Source: Aphanomyces cochlioides
Taxonomy: Eukaryota; Oomycota; Saprolegniomycetes; Saprolegniales; Verrucalvaceae
Length of the DNA stretch: 64,000 bases
Direction of reading: 5' to 3'
NCBI GenBank assembly: GCA_019828595.1
Contig: JAHQRK010000004.1
Location: forward strand, 1,550,001 to 1,614,000
Made by a program: the position numbers and the translations under genes. Each line of letters opens with the position of its first letter. Positions within the stretch are counted from its first letter, which is position 1. Below are positions 32,412 to 43,320 of the stretch, piece by piece. The notes under the pieces are model-generated. The model had not been told where the DNA came from and did not search any database. It saw only the letters and a list, made by a program, of their open reading frames with translations.

Positions 32412-32710
32412 ACAATTGCCCTCCATTTTTATTGTCACCGCAGCAAGCGCGGGGGCCAAGCGCCGTCGATGCTGAGCGCGTTCGACATGATAGTATAGGC
32501 TGTAGGATATATTTATTAAATGTAGTCAATGCATGTTTCATGATTTTAAACTTATGTCCCGAGTTCTCCGCGCCAAAGACCAAATACTTACGGCTCTATG
32601 TGAACGGGAGCAAAGTGGCGAGGGTTCATCATTCGATTCTCGTCGGATTCTTTCTGTCAGAGGGACGATACGCTCTTTCCAACATACCAACCCCAACTTG
32701 CCGACAAATA

Positions 32711-33379
32711 CTACACCATTTGCCGGTTTAGTTCGTTTAACTTGCGATATATTTCGTGTCACGTGCAATATATTTCGTATCACGTGCAATATATTTCATA
32801 TGACTTGCATTTAATTTCGTGGCCCGCGACGAAAATCGATTTATATTTCGCATGACGTGCATTATATTTCATACCTCTTGCATTTAATTTCGTATTTTTA
32901 GCTTATATTTCGTATCACGTGCATTTAAATTCGCAGAAAAGAGAAAAAGTACATAGAAAAATTAACAAAAAATTGTTATCGAACTCATAAGAAATTGATG
33001 GACACTTCAATCGCCATATAAGTCAATGCGAGCATCAAGCAAGCTCAGCAGAGTTCATATGCGCCTGCCAGTCGCGAATTCATAGCTCAAGCCAACACTG
33101 CAACACATGTGAAACTTCGTATCTCAATAGGACATTCAATAGATTTGGCATTACTACGAATTTAAATGCACGTGATACGAAATATAAGCTAAAAATACGA
33201 AATTAAATGCAAGAGGTATGAAATATAATGCACGTCATGCGAAATATAAATCGATTTTCGTCGCGGGCCACGAAATTAAATGCAAGTCATATGAAATATA
33301 TTACACGTGATACGAAATATATTGCAAATGATACGAAATATATCGCAAGTTAAACGAACTAAACCGGCAAATGGTGTAG
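32711..33379. mobile_element. Fold-back MITE, 669 bp, about 225-bp inverted arms, TA duplication
   Basis: The ends CTACACCATTTGCCGG and its reverse complement are flanked by TA on both sides; the sister locus at about 27769 has a single TA. Each arm is built from diverged repeats of about 20 bp of the type 'ATATTTCGTATCACGTGCA'. The central 200 bp are unrelated AT-rich sequence. No ORF. A TA target and long arms suggest a Tc1/mariner-type non-autonomous fold-back element. Confidence 0.9.
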
Positions 33380-34238
33380 TAGCAAGTACGAAGGTGTTGG
33401 ATCCACCTCGTCGTTTTCCTCGGAGCTGTCACGTGCAACCCCACAACATCGTCGTATTTGTAATCTACCAAGGTATTGTGGATTCGCTAGAAATTTCCCA
33501 ATTTGGATTGATTTTTAGTATCAATCTCCAATCGCGCCAATAGATTGGATGAATGAAAATTAGAACAGTACTTTCTCTCATGGGAACAGTATGGTGCACG
33601 TCAACTATAAACGACAAACGGCAAAATCTGGCCCAAGGTAGTCGATAAACTAATATATTCATGTTGAGGTGAAAAATAATATTAAAGACTTCTTCAGAAT
33701 GATTAAAGTATTAAAATCTACTTATTTATTTGAAGATGAGACCGCCAGGTTTCCCTTTTGGGCATGGACACTGAAAATGGAAACCAACCGCTCATTGCAA
33801 TTGGCCCCCACTTCAAATCCCGATTCGGACATAATTTTTCTAAAATTATACTAGTATCATTTATCAACATCATTCAAAATTCCAACAGGAATTGGGCGAT
33901 GGCTTTTGTATAGTGGGCGACAGGAAAAGTGGCCCCTTTGCAAGTGGACAAGTTTTATTATTTTATTATATTACAAGCTGTGAAGGATTTTTATTTTATT
34001 TTAGCCAATGAGTGACATTCTTGCATACGACAAGCAACTTGACATGTTGACAGTTTAAATGACACAAAGCCGAGGACGAGTTAGGGAGTGTATGCTGACG
34101 ACGAAATATGCTTATCTAAATCTATTCACTTTTCTCTTGATTAAATTATACATTTCTCCCATCCTCTGACATGTCAAGGGGCTTTTGACACCATTCGTTA
34201 ACTCAAATTGCCCGCCAAATCATACATGCCTGATGACC

Positions 34239-34296
34239 ATTCGTGTACATATTGGTGCACATTTCCCACTCAGCTCCAATATGTACACGAATGGCG
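34239..34296. repeat. Short hairpin overlapping the transposase start
   Basis: 'CCATTCGTGTACATATTGG' and its exact inverse 'CCAATATGTACACGAATGG' flank an 18-20-nt loop. The second arm contains the proposed transposase ATG. Confidence 0.8.
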
Positions 34297-35293
34297 ATCG
34301 GAAGCGACTGCTGCAAGAATTCGAGACATTATCAATGAGTTCCAAGCAGTTTGCAAAGGCGAAAAACGTGCTGTGGACAACTTGGCATCGTTGGTTGAAG
34401 AACAGGGAAGGAATAATCAACACAAATAGAGGAATGAAGCATGCTACGCTTGGTGGACAAGGTGGGAAAGAGATAATTTCTTTCGCTGACTCACTTCTTG
34501 CATACATGAACAAAATGAGAGACTCGGAGAAGCACTTAACGCATGCTCACATGATCAATTTTATGAAGCTCAATCACTTGGAGTGGCTGGAGAGCTACCT
34601 TAATGACAAGAAAAACGAGTCAACAGCTTATCGAAGCTTATTTAGAATATGCCAGCGCTTCTCGGAACGACATGGTTTCTCTCAGCGTGTGCCATGTTAC
34701 ACTAAAATGCCCTCTCAAGACTTGGAGGCGACCAGAATATCTTTCGCAAAACGTTTTTGGGCCACGTACAATGATTTATCAGCAGAAATGATTATCAATG
34801 TCGACGAGACCGCTGTGCATTACGACATGCCACCAATGAAGACTCTGGCCAAGGTTGGTGGTTCGTCGAAGGTCGATTCGTCCGAAAAGCACTCGGATAG
34901 ACTCACGGCTGTCCTATCTGTTCGATCAAATGGTGTGTCAATGATTCAATTTTGTTTAACATGAATGTTGTAGGAGAGAAACTTCCGATTCTTTTCATTG
35001 TAAAGGGTACTCCAGGTGGACTGATTGAGCGTCAAGAGGTTCCAACGTTTCCACGAGGGCATGTCTACGTCGTCCAGGAGAATGCTTGGATGGATTCTCG
35101 AGTTTGGGAGAAACGTAGACTACGCTACATGTGGCTATTTGAGAAGCCAGTATTCACTGCAGCAGACAAGAGAATGGCGATGATAAAACGAACAATCAAG
35201 GCATGGGAAGAAATGTCAAGCGATATGATACGAAGTTCTTTTTGCAAGGCAATCCCCAAGTCACTTGGCAATGAGTCTCACGAGCATTTATAA
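34281..35293 (+). pseudogene. pogo/Tigger-like transposase, internally deleted
   Basis: Exons 34281-34932 and 34974-35293 (41-bp intron) give 323 aa. An N-terminal helix-turn-helix region ('RKRLLQEFETLSMSSKQFAK') and a second DNA-binding region ('FSERHGFSQRVPCYTK') precede the DDE fold. That fold has the first catalytic Asp in 'INVDETAVHYDMPPMKTLA' and the typical 'LTAVLSVRSNG', 'KLPILFIVKGTPGG'. After 'WMDSRVWEKRRLRYMWLF' the sequence jumps to the family's C-terminal helices ('RTIKAWEEMSSDMI'). The segment with the second and third catalytic Asp, normally in between, is missing. The enzyme should be inactive, though it could still bind DNA. Confidence 0.82.
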
Positions 35294-35417
35294 CTCATTT
35301 CAATACATGTACTTTCTTGCATTGAACACTTGTGCACTGTATATATAATGCAAAAATGAACATGACTCATATAATACAACGGCACTTTTCACTTTTGGAA
35401 TTTTTGGAAAAAGACTT

Positions 35418-35496
35418 GCCACTGCCCGGGTTCGAACCCGGGCCCCTTCCTCTATCGCTGTGAGGCTGTCGTTCTTAACCGTTGAGCCACGTGCCA
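35418..35496 (-). other. tRNA-like sequence (degenerate, SINE-type head possible)
   Basis: On the minus strand a box A-like TGGCTCAACGGTT is followed about 40 nt later by a perfect box B GGTTCGAACCC, the internal RNA polymerase III promoter pattern. The ends pair as an imperfect acceptor stem (TTGGCAC/GTGGCAA, 6 of 7). The D arm pairs 3 of 4, and no good 5-bp anticodon stem with T33 forms. It is therefore not called a working tRNA. Confidence 0.45.
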
Positions 35497-35687
35497 AGCC
35501 GATGTTTGATATTTTCAACCATCAATTGGTTCAAAAACTTACGATGTTGACTCGGTCGTGCTGTTTTTGATTGGCTTAGAAAAATTGTTTATAAGCCAAT
35601 GAACACAATTTTTTTAAGGGAGGTTTATTAAATTTAAAAAAAAAGTCATGACCAATAATATTATACGCAATACAAACTTCCATATAT

Positions 35688-36101
35688 TTACAAAGTACAA
35701 CGGGGCCACTTTTCCTGTTGCCCACTGTACTTCTTGTGAGCATATTGCGACAACTTGTAGTCGCATCCATAGCTGTAGGCTTCGATGAAGTGGCCACAGC
35801 GTCGAAAATATTTTCTGATCGATGACAATCCGACACGATTCAAACTTTCTGGAACTGTCTCGACAAGACCAAGCCACGAATAATCACAATTGACACGAAC
35901 GACGAGGAAATCTTCCTCGTCGTTCGAGAAGAAGACCAACTCTACCTCATCGCATTCGTCCTCACCTGTTCTCTCATCTTGAATACACTGGTTCGTCACA
36001 AAATGACATTCGAGAGACGAGTTGCGCCAGTTGCAAGACGAGACCGTCGAGATTTCTTTGGCATCCTGGACTGTAGTGATGTTCGGATATGGAATATGTC
36101 A
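35688..36101 (-). pseudogene. Open fragment of an unrecognised protein
   Basis: A 138-codon open frame, with no ATG in its first 34 codons, reads protein-like sequence: 'VELVFFSNDEEDFLVVRVNC', 'VPESLNRVGLSSIRKYFRR', 'GHFIEAYSYGCDYKLSQYA'. It lies inside the pogo-like element, opposite to the transposase, and is probably a captured or nested gene piece. It vaguely resembles lipid-binding START-type sequences, but I would not name it. Confidence 0.35.
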
Positions 36102-36640
36102 CATCCGGAAAAGCTACATACAACTTATAAGTATAAAGATATCCACCCCTAAGGCCAACATTTCATCAACTCCATATATTAGTTGAGTTTGAAGGGTCCA
36201 CGCCAAACGCATCTACTCCATCATTTCTTAGACAATTGTAAATCTAGGCGGCACATTCTCTTCCTCTCATCAATTTTTATCGAATTAACCGGTTAAATAA
36301 CGACAAAAGTGCATTTTGCTCGACGAGATGAGTTTCGAAGTGGACACGAATTCCTGTCGTTTATAGCTGACGTGCACCATACTTTCTCTTAAATTTTATT
36401 CAGCCAATCACAATCGCCCAAAATATTTATTAGCCAATGGCGTCGATTGGTGAATCGATCCGCCGGCGTGATTCGATTGAACGGGGTCTGGAAATTCGTA
36501 TCAAATCAACAATACACTTGGACAATTATTTCCACATATTTTATAGCCTAGCCTACTGCGACTTACTTCGAAGTATCAACCTTCTGAGCGCATGCCAACT
36601 CCAAGATGTCATGAATTTGAAATTTTATTTCTTTTTTTCT

Positions 36641-38559
36641 TTTATTTTTCATTTTAATAAAAGACATACAAAACCAAATTTAAATACCTTTTTGTGTGGA
36701 TTATTCCAAATTTTCAACCAGGGTAACCTCCATAATATGGAGGTCGTGGGAAACCTTATTGGAGATTTTTGGTGCTGAAAGGTGCGCGATGGGGGTTGTG
36801 GCCCACATCGCACGTTGGTCGTCGAAAGTGTAGCAGGGGAAGAAGCACAGCTTTTTGAAGCCAAAAAAGCGAGTTTGCGCCGTCTCCGCCTCTCGGTGCC
36901 AACAACGCCAAGCTGTGGCGGACTTTGTGCTGGCTCCAGTGGAAGAAAACGCATGAGTGGTGACTGCTCTGGGACGCTAAATCCTGCTTTGAGATACTCG
37001 CAATCATGATTTTCTCAATGATGAGGGCATTATAGAATGGATTGCGCTTTGTCGAAGTGACCACGAGTCCGTTTGCCATGTTTGATTACGCCCACGTATT
37101 GGAAGCGCTCGGGGAATTCACTGCCGCGACCGACGTCATCGAGACGCTCCTCTACGTGCGTCTTTATTATGCAGGGTGAAGACTTGACTTGAATTGCTAG
37201 TCGTTTCTAGGCTTCGCCAATGCCGATCAAGTTATTCTCCGCGCGGCGAATAACTTGATCGGCATTGGCGAAGACGAGCGGCGGCGACAACCGTGAAATG
37301 CTCGAGCAATATTGCGATTATTGCAAGTTTATCATCGACAAGCATGTCTCCAAGGTACAAAGCAACGATGCGCGAGTGATTGACTCGACTTGCGCTCTTA
37401 GACGGACTTGTACGTGACGTGAGTCCATAAAGCCTTGGCGATTCCAAGGACGCTGAAGTACGCCGCAAAGACGTACGAAGAGCTCTACCGCGTGGCGCTC
37501 CGGCATGGCATTCGCTGGGAAAGGAGCGCTTGACTGGTTTCGAGAAAGCGTGTCGTGGGTCGTCTGGGTCGAGGTATGTCGAGCGCCAGTCAGTTTTCTC
37601 AACTCACATGCCGCTGTAGTACTTCGAGCGGCGCGACGAGTTGATTCTCGCGGTCGATACCGCTCAACAGAGCTTGAAGCGCGTTTCCAAGCGCGAATGG
37701 AATGTGCATACGTTCTCCTGGCTCTGATGCAATGGTATCCCCAGCGATGGAGGTAATCTACCAAGTCAACCAATGCATCATCTTGTCATTGCAGCACACC
37801 CCTCACTTCGCAAGCCAAGAGTCAAGTGAAGATCGCCGCGCTTCTGCGTGGCGCTTGGCGCGGTCTGAGTTCGCTTGACGCAGGTGGATTCGACTGCTGT
37901 GTCGACATTGATCCAGGGAATGGTTGAGCGGCAATGATCACTTTCGAAGCGAATATGAACAGGCACCTGCCTACCCAAGAACCTGAGCATCGCGCAAAAA
38001 TACAACACACCCTAAGCTGAAGCCTTCCGCAATAGGAACTGATACTTGACGAGAATTACGACTCGATTGATCCGTAAAATAAACTCAATGCGCTTGTCCA
38101 AGGCACGACACCTGTGCCATTGCCACGCTGGGATCCTTCATCAGCCCCATCGGCTGGTGCTAATGTCATTTTTGTTCTCCAGACATCACAGATATTCCAT
38201 AAAGCTTTGATTTAGGGCCAGTCTGGCAAAATATTGATGGAAAATGGCATGTCAGAAAGGTCAAGTATTGTATTTATCATGAAATGTCGGATTTCGACGT
38301 CCACTTCCACGCTTGGTCATTAATGATCCAAGATGGCGTTCATCATGCTCGTGGCTTCACTTAGCAGCAAAGCCTCGATACTAGAACACTCTCGGCGAAG
38401 TGTCTTTTATCATCGAGAAGTTCATGAAGTAGTTATTATTCTTGATAATCCACTCGAGTTGTTTTTCCGCGCATGATGGAGCCATACTTCTGAAAAATAT
38501 AATTCGTCAAAAAATATATTTAAATAGTCATCAAAAAATAATTTATTCACCATCAAGAA
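36641..38559. other. Decayed region with gene fragments, no intact gene
   Basis: A minus-strand start 'MANGLVVTSTKRNPFYNALI' (37079 downwards) and a plus-strand start 'MFDYAHVLEALGEFTAATDV' (about 37079 upwards) face away from each other. The latter is followed by exon-like pieces with GT-AG boundaries ('LEQYCDYCKFIIDKHVSK' near 37290-37350; 'YFERRDELILAVDTAQQSLK' near 37620-37680). Stops and an inverted duplication (37212-37273) break the model. It may be the relic of a helical-repeat gene. 37800-38559 shows nothing recognisable. Confidence 0.35.
37212..37273. repeat. Perfect palindrome, 26-bp arms
   Basis: Arms 37212-37237 and 37248-37273 are exact inverses ('CTTCGCCAATGCCGATCAAG' begins the left arm) around a 10-bp loop. 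It lies within coding-like sequence and looks like a local inverted duplication. Confidence 0.95.
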
Positions 38560-38720
38560 ATGGAAAAATATATTTATTTTTCTCAGGGAATTATTTCCAA
38601 TATTTTCAGTTTATGGCTGCAGGTGAAGTTCAAAGCGAATGGCTACAGGCAGCCTTCACTGTCCACACATAATGAATGGTCCGTGACCATGTATAACATA
38701 ATCTTAGTCACGTCTGCTTC

Positions 38721-39315
38721 ATTTTTCGACTCAATGGTTCGACGCGACGCTAGCGACAAGAATACATCAGATGTACAGTGTACTGCAAGGGAAAGATACT
38801 TTAGTCTGTTAAGCGCCACGGACAAGACGTGGGTCTGCAAGTGTGGCGCCGTGCGTGTTCAACGGGGGTCGAGTATACAAATTTGTGCTCGCACATATCC
38901 AGTGCTCATCCTGAGTCGTCGCAATTACGCCGTGGCGAGGTGCTGGAAATGAGACGCCAAAAACACTTTTGGTTGGTTAAAATTGGTTTGTGGTGCCTGA
39001 AATTTTGACCAATCACGTTGCTGGAAATTATTTGACATTGAAACGAATCAGCCCAAGGTCGTTTGTTACTTAACTAACAAACGACCTTGGGCTGATTCGT
39101 TTCAATCTCATAAAGTCATTCGCCCGACGTCGAACATGTGCGAACGATTTTTTTCAATTGCCAAGCACGCCTTGCTGCAAAGACGCCAGCGAATTCTGCC
39201 TCAAAATTTTGAAGCTCAAATGTTTCTCCCTGTTAACAGCGACCTTTGGGACGTTCGAGATGTTCGCGATATGCTTCATGGAAACGGCGAACTCTCTGAT
39301 GATGTACAACTTTAG
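38721..39315 (+). pseudogene. hAT-like transposase remnant (BED finger plus C-terminal end)
   Basis: The 5' part encodes 'TDKTWVCKCGAVRVQRG' and, after a one-base frame change, 'YTNLCSHISSAHPE', a BED-type zinc finger. The 3' part (about 39110-39315) encodes 'PTSNMCERFFSIAKHALLQR' and 'RILPQNFEAQMFLPVNSDLW', the C-terminal dimerisation region common to hAT-like transposases. The catalytic middle is missing. A related C-terminal fragment lies at 44016-44213. Confidence 0.65.
39038..39105. repeat. Perfect palindrome, 31-bp arms, 6-bp loop
   Basis: Arms 39038-39068 and 39075-39105 are exact inverses (the right arm contains 'ACGACCTTGGGCTGATTCG'). It sits at the internal deletion point of the hAT-like remnant. 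Confidence 0.95.
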
Positions 39316-40209
39316 ATCTCTTTACATCTTAAATGCATGTTGAATACAAGAATATATTCGAATAATTCTTTCGCGCGGATCATGGCGCTGAATAATTCAT
39401 TCGGCGGTCGTAGCACGAGGAATGAATTGTGAATATGATTTTTCGTATGCATGCATGGGGCTGGCTGCCTCATCGATGAGGAGAGCTCACGACTGCATCG
39501 GTTTGAAATCATGAAACATGCATATAGAATATATAATATATATCCTACAGACTAAGATGTCAAACGCGCTCAGCATCGACGGCGCCTGGCGCCCGCGCTT
39601 GCTGCGGTGACGATTGGAGGACAATTGTTCACTTGGTTGCCGCTTGAGGAGCACCATGCAATTATCCTTGGGTGTCTTCAAGGGTAGACAATTGTTCGCT
39701 TGGTTGCCAACTGGAGGAGCATCATTCCATTGTTTTCGGGGGATCTTGAATAGAGTTCTTTGGAATCGCAGACTTTGAACGAGATGACGACCAAGACGAC
39801 ACACCATCCAAAATATTTGAATCCAATATAGCTCCCCCATGTCCAACCCTATTTGACAAATATGCAACTCTAGTTGGCAAGATTTGTCAAGACAGCGGTC
39901 CACAAGACGTTCCATTTATGTGTGCAAAATTTATGTCAAGGATTGCGCAGTTTGAGCATCTCTGGGGATGTTTGGGTGGCATCCAAGATCAATGAACCCG
40001 GGTTGAAGCCGCTTATTTGAATCCTCATCTACCCGTGGGCCTTCGTTGCCATGAAAGATGGTACTAGTAAAGGTTTTTTGATCTTGAATGCCACCGACTT
40101 GCGCTCTCGTCGTTGCCATCCTTGACATAATTTGTTGCGCACGAGTGATACCATAAATTGGATCGGTACAGAGGCCTTCTGGACTACTGTTTTCCCAAAA
40201 TCTTGCCGA
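39316..40209. repeat. 3' flank of cyclin copy B, shared with the other copies
   Basis: From about 39500 the sequence matches 47090-47906 and 61300-62119 with indels. It includes the boundary motif and a short frame near 39780-39840 ('ADFERDDDQDD'-like in the other copies) that is probably decayed coding sequence. No intact gene. Confidence 0.6.
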
Positions 40210-42059
40210 CTAGAGTTGTGTACATGTCAAATTGGGTTGAACAGGGGGGAGCTTGCTCACTCGAGCATACTTGCCGAACATGTACTTGGCCGTGACTGCG
40301 CGAATTTTCTCTGGGTCTGTCTGCGAAACTTGGTACTCGGCATGGTGAATGTTGTAGAGCTTTGCCACACAATCTCGAACTTGCTCCACATTGTACGTTG
40401 TGTACTCATACAATGTTGGTGTCTACGCGTAGACTAAGTGAGAACGAAAGTCGGCCAAATCCTGACATACCCAAGGTGATTTCTCGTTTGTCACTACTCG
40501 CGTCATGTAAACTATCGAGGCCGCCAAGACAGATGGGGGGTGCGCAATTGTAATGGGATAGTCCATCACGGCTAACTCGGCTAAATACTGAGCTCAATGT
40601 CAGTAAAAAAACAAGCGCGACGCCTTACATGAGCGAAATGTTGCTGTGTCTCGGTTGGACATCCAGCCTGGATAAATCTCTCGAGGAAATGGTAGACATG
40701 GGTACCGGCCAACTTGTATTCGAGGGTTTCCAGGACCATATTTTCCATGGCCAACATGTCGTCCTTTGTGTATGGGTGATCACTCATGGTGACGAAGCGT
40801 TGAACAATTTGGCCACCCTGTGATTCGACCTTGCATGCGAGCATCATGCACGCACATCCTAATAGCTGAAGCTTTTCTCGGCCAATTTTCACCACGGACA
40901 AACAACGATCAACCAAGTGAAAAGCAAGGTGCAACGTGTGAGGCGCCAACTTGAACATTTCTCCAACTCTGACAAGCCAGTCCATCAAGATACCACGCAT
41001 TGTGGAGTTGATGTCTCCACCTTTTTCTTCTGCGAGGTAATCGTACTTCACTCGATATTTCTCTTCATGTTGTCGTCGAAATGAATCGACTTCACGAGCG
41101 AGATCATTTTCCTCCTTGGGGTCCATCGGGCGGGCTTGCTTCACATTTACATCCACGTCAAGCTCAGAGCCTACATCATTCGTCGTCAATTTTATGTCCC
41201 GGGCGAGAGTATGCGTACTCAAAGCTCTCGTGCGAATGTCAAGCATGTGCTGTCGTCGGCGCTGTTCATGACTTAACGACGGCCGTCTAGATTCTGGAGA
41301 CCGTCCCAGAGGGGCTTTGTTCACTTGACTGTGGCGAGATTTCTGGTGGAACTGCATCTCTTGGTCCAGCATATCCACTCTGAGCCAACGGGTCTCGTTG
41401 TATGAGGGTGTACTTGTGGCGGCAGCAGCTGTGACGTGGTGGCGCTGGCGCTTGGCGTAGTTGCTGTACCCTTGTTCGTTCGACGCGTGACGCTTCTTGG
41501 TACGAAGAAGCGGGAGACGGTACTCTCCTCTTTCACTTTGCCAGAAGTGCATGGTCGGAGTTGAAAACTGGACGAGGCGTGAGCTCATCCGACGTCGTTT
41601 CGCCACTTGTGGCTCATCATCATAGTCCAGACCACGTTTTGTCGAACCATTTGCCACGACGCGTCGTCGCTTTGGCACTTGTGAATCAACACACTCGTCT
41701 TGGGGGCGCTTCGACGCCTTGACTTTCGCTTTCACTTGGGTATCCTTGGCATATGTTGTAGGCAGGCCAACAACCCTTGGGGTGGCCGAGTCTCTTCGTC
41801 TTTTCGCCCAATTTGGCGGGGTGGACGTGCCTAAGTCACCCGGCGTCGTCGTGTCTTCTTCTCTTGGCGCACAATTTGGTGGCATGGACATGCCAAAGTC
41901 AACCGGTGTCGCCGGGTCTTCTTCTCGATGTGACGATGAATGGCTCTGGGTGCCAAAGTCAATCGGCATCGCCGGGTGTTCTTCTCTTCTCGCATGGTTA
42001 GGCGACATGGACGTGCCAAAGTCAACTGGCGTCACCGGGTCTTTCGTGGTTTCACCCAA
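40210..42059 (-). CDS. A/B-type cyclin, short copy (copy B), N terminus frameshifted
   Basis: Exons 40629-42059, 40471-40587 and 40210-40422 (introns 41 and 48 bp) give 586 aa from the first ATG of the cyclin frame. Complete cyclin fold: 'STMRGILMDWLVRVGE' (the MRAIL-type helix 1 signature), 'HLAFHLVDRCLSVVKI', 'LQLLGCACMMLACKVES'. The second fold has 'YLAELAVMDYPITIAHPPS' and the terminal 'KYARVSKLPP'. Upstream are five TP repeats and a basic nuclear-type region ('KRRRMSSRLVQF'). The ancestral start at 42303 ('MMNTILRCCLAVLMYVALAL') is out of frame because of two one-base deletions, near 42040 and 42130, relative to the giant copy. A start at 42059 would remove the membrane-like N terminus. 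Expected role: CDK partner in mitosis. Confidence 0.8.
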
Positions 42060-42303
42060 TTTGGCGGGGTGGACGTGCCAAAGTCAACCGGCGTCGACGG
42101 GTCTTCTTGTGGTTTCACCCAATTTGGCGGGGGGACGTGCCAAAGTCAACCGGCGTCGCTTCGACATCTTCTTGTTTCCAGCGAGGTTCGCTGTTTGCCG
42201 GGCTTGCTTCTTCTTGTTGCTTGGGCAACATCATCGTCATGTGGAGGGCGAGTGCCACATACATTAGCACCGCCAGGCAGCATCGGAGGATCGTGTTCAT
42301 CAT
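42060..42303 (-). pseudogene. Frameshifted 5' part of cyclin copy B
   Basis: The frame from 42303 encodes the N-terminal hydrophobic helix and 'EEASPANSEPRWKQEDVEAT' and then stops at 42115. The giant copy has GGCGGGGTGGACG where this copy has GGCGGGGGGACG, and TCTTCTCGTGG where this copy has TCTTTCGTGG. The net loss is 2 bp. Confidence 0.75.
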
Positions 42304-43320
42304 CGCGTTCTTCTCAAATTTGGATTTTTAAATGGCGGTGTCATTTTCGGCTTAGGAAGCAGACGATGCCGAATCTTGATTGGAGTTCATTGCAAATGAT
42401 AGGTGTGTGTCTTGAACGCAGGTACTGAGAACTTGGAACGCGTCGAGTGGTGCTCCGACGAGATGAAATTCTAGACAACGCGGCTTGGTCTTGCATGCAT
42501 ACGAGCATACTCTGTCTGCTGCGGGTGACATCCTTGCAGGGATGTTCTCGGGGGAGAAAGATTGCCATGACAACCATGTATCCGGATGGAGTTGGTATCC
42601 GGACAAGAGAAAAAACCTGTAATAATTTGTACAGGAAAAACCTCTCTGAGGCAAAAATGGCCATAAATGTTGAATTGTGAGAGGTTATGATATCTTGATT
42701 AAGATTGTACTTCGAAGTATATAAAATACTCGATAACTTATAAAATGACAACATCATGGTTATAAGATTACAGATGTATCAGTTTAAAGAGAGATCCCTT
42801 CATCCTGAATTGGCAGCAAACCCCTAATCCCCTGTAAGATTACCATCAACTTTGTCCAGAACGACAATGGACAGAGTATTCTGTCGCTGTAGTGTAGACG
42901 CGGGAATGAGGACAAACTTGAGCTGTCTACTGTGTGAGTCAAGTTTGTCCTCCTTCACGCATCTGCTTGACTAAGAATACTCTGTCCTTTGACGCGCTCT
43001 CTCTAGTCTTGCTGTTACCACTTGGTATGTCGATCGGTGAAATCAGACCCTGGGAAAAATTGATTCTATTTACAGACCGCGATACCATCGAGACTGCTTC
43101 TGGATAACTGATAATTTTAGACAGTGGCTGTACAAAAACCTTTGAACATCTATAATATAGAACAAAAGAGGTATATTTACTGTTAATTATTTACTTTCAC
43201 AAGCTCACTCCATATCACTGCTCGACCCGCTACAATTATCGGAAGAATCCTCGCTGCATTCTTGGGTATCAATGATTTGCAAATGAGCCATGATTTCCAG
43301 TAAATGCTCCTCGGCTTTGT
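42304..43320. other. 5' flank of cyclin copy B
   Basis: 42304-42840 matches 59051-59980 upstream of the giant copy, with about 400 bp less, so it likely carries the shared promoter. 42859-42990 is an imperfect hairpin ('GGACAGAGTATTC' ... 'GAATACTCTGTCC'). The rest is AT-rich with no gene. Confidence 0.5.

Larger units (their letters stand above)
28147..32443. repeat. 4.3-kb near-perfect palindrome with 1.15-kb spacer
   Basis: Positions x and 60586-x are complementary from about 28147/32443 inward to about 29720/30866. Translated frames in the two 1.57-kb arms are identical or differ by single residues (for example Phe against Cys in 'GGEFPLAF'/'GGECPLAF'). The spacer (29721-30865) holds the N-terminal part of a cyclin copy and a Pro-rich gene fragment. 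Both arms carry decayed cyclin sequence. Confidence 0.93.
33476..36512 (+). mobile_element. pogo/Tigger-like DNA transposon, 3,037 bp, TA duplication
   Basis: The left end TTGTGGATTCGCTAG and the right end, read on the other strand, TTGTTGATTTGATACG match as imperfect terminal repeats. More inner blocks match inversely ('AGTATGGTGCACGTCA'). TA flanks both ends (33474-33475 and 36513-36514). The uninterrupted site is at about 27866-27880. The TA duplication and internal transposase agree with the pogo branch of Tc1/mariner. Other contents: the transposase ORF, a tRNA-like segment and an open fragment at 35688-36101. Confidence 0.9.
32444..36640. repeat. Right copy of the flanking direct repeat, interrupted twice
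   Basis: Host segments 32444-32710, 33380-33475 and 36513-36640 are collinear with 27187-28137. The interruptions are a fold-back element and a pogo-like transposon. The left copy serves as the empty-site reference for both. Confidence 0.8.

Noticed and set aside
35418..35496. Functional tRNA gene
   Set aside because: Box B is perfect, but the anticodon stem fails and acceptor pairing is imperfect.
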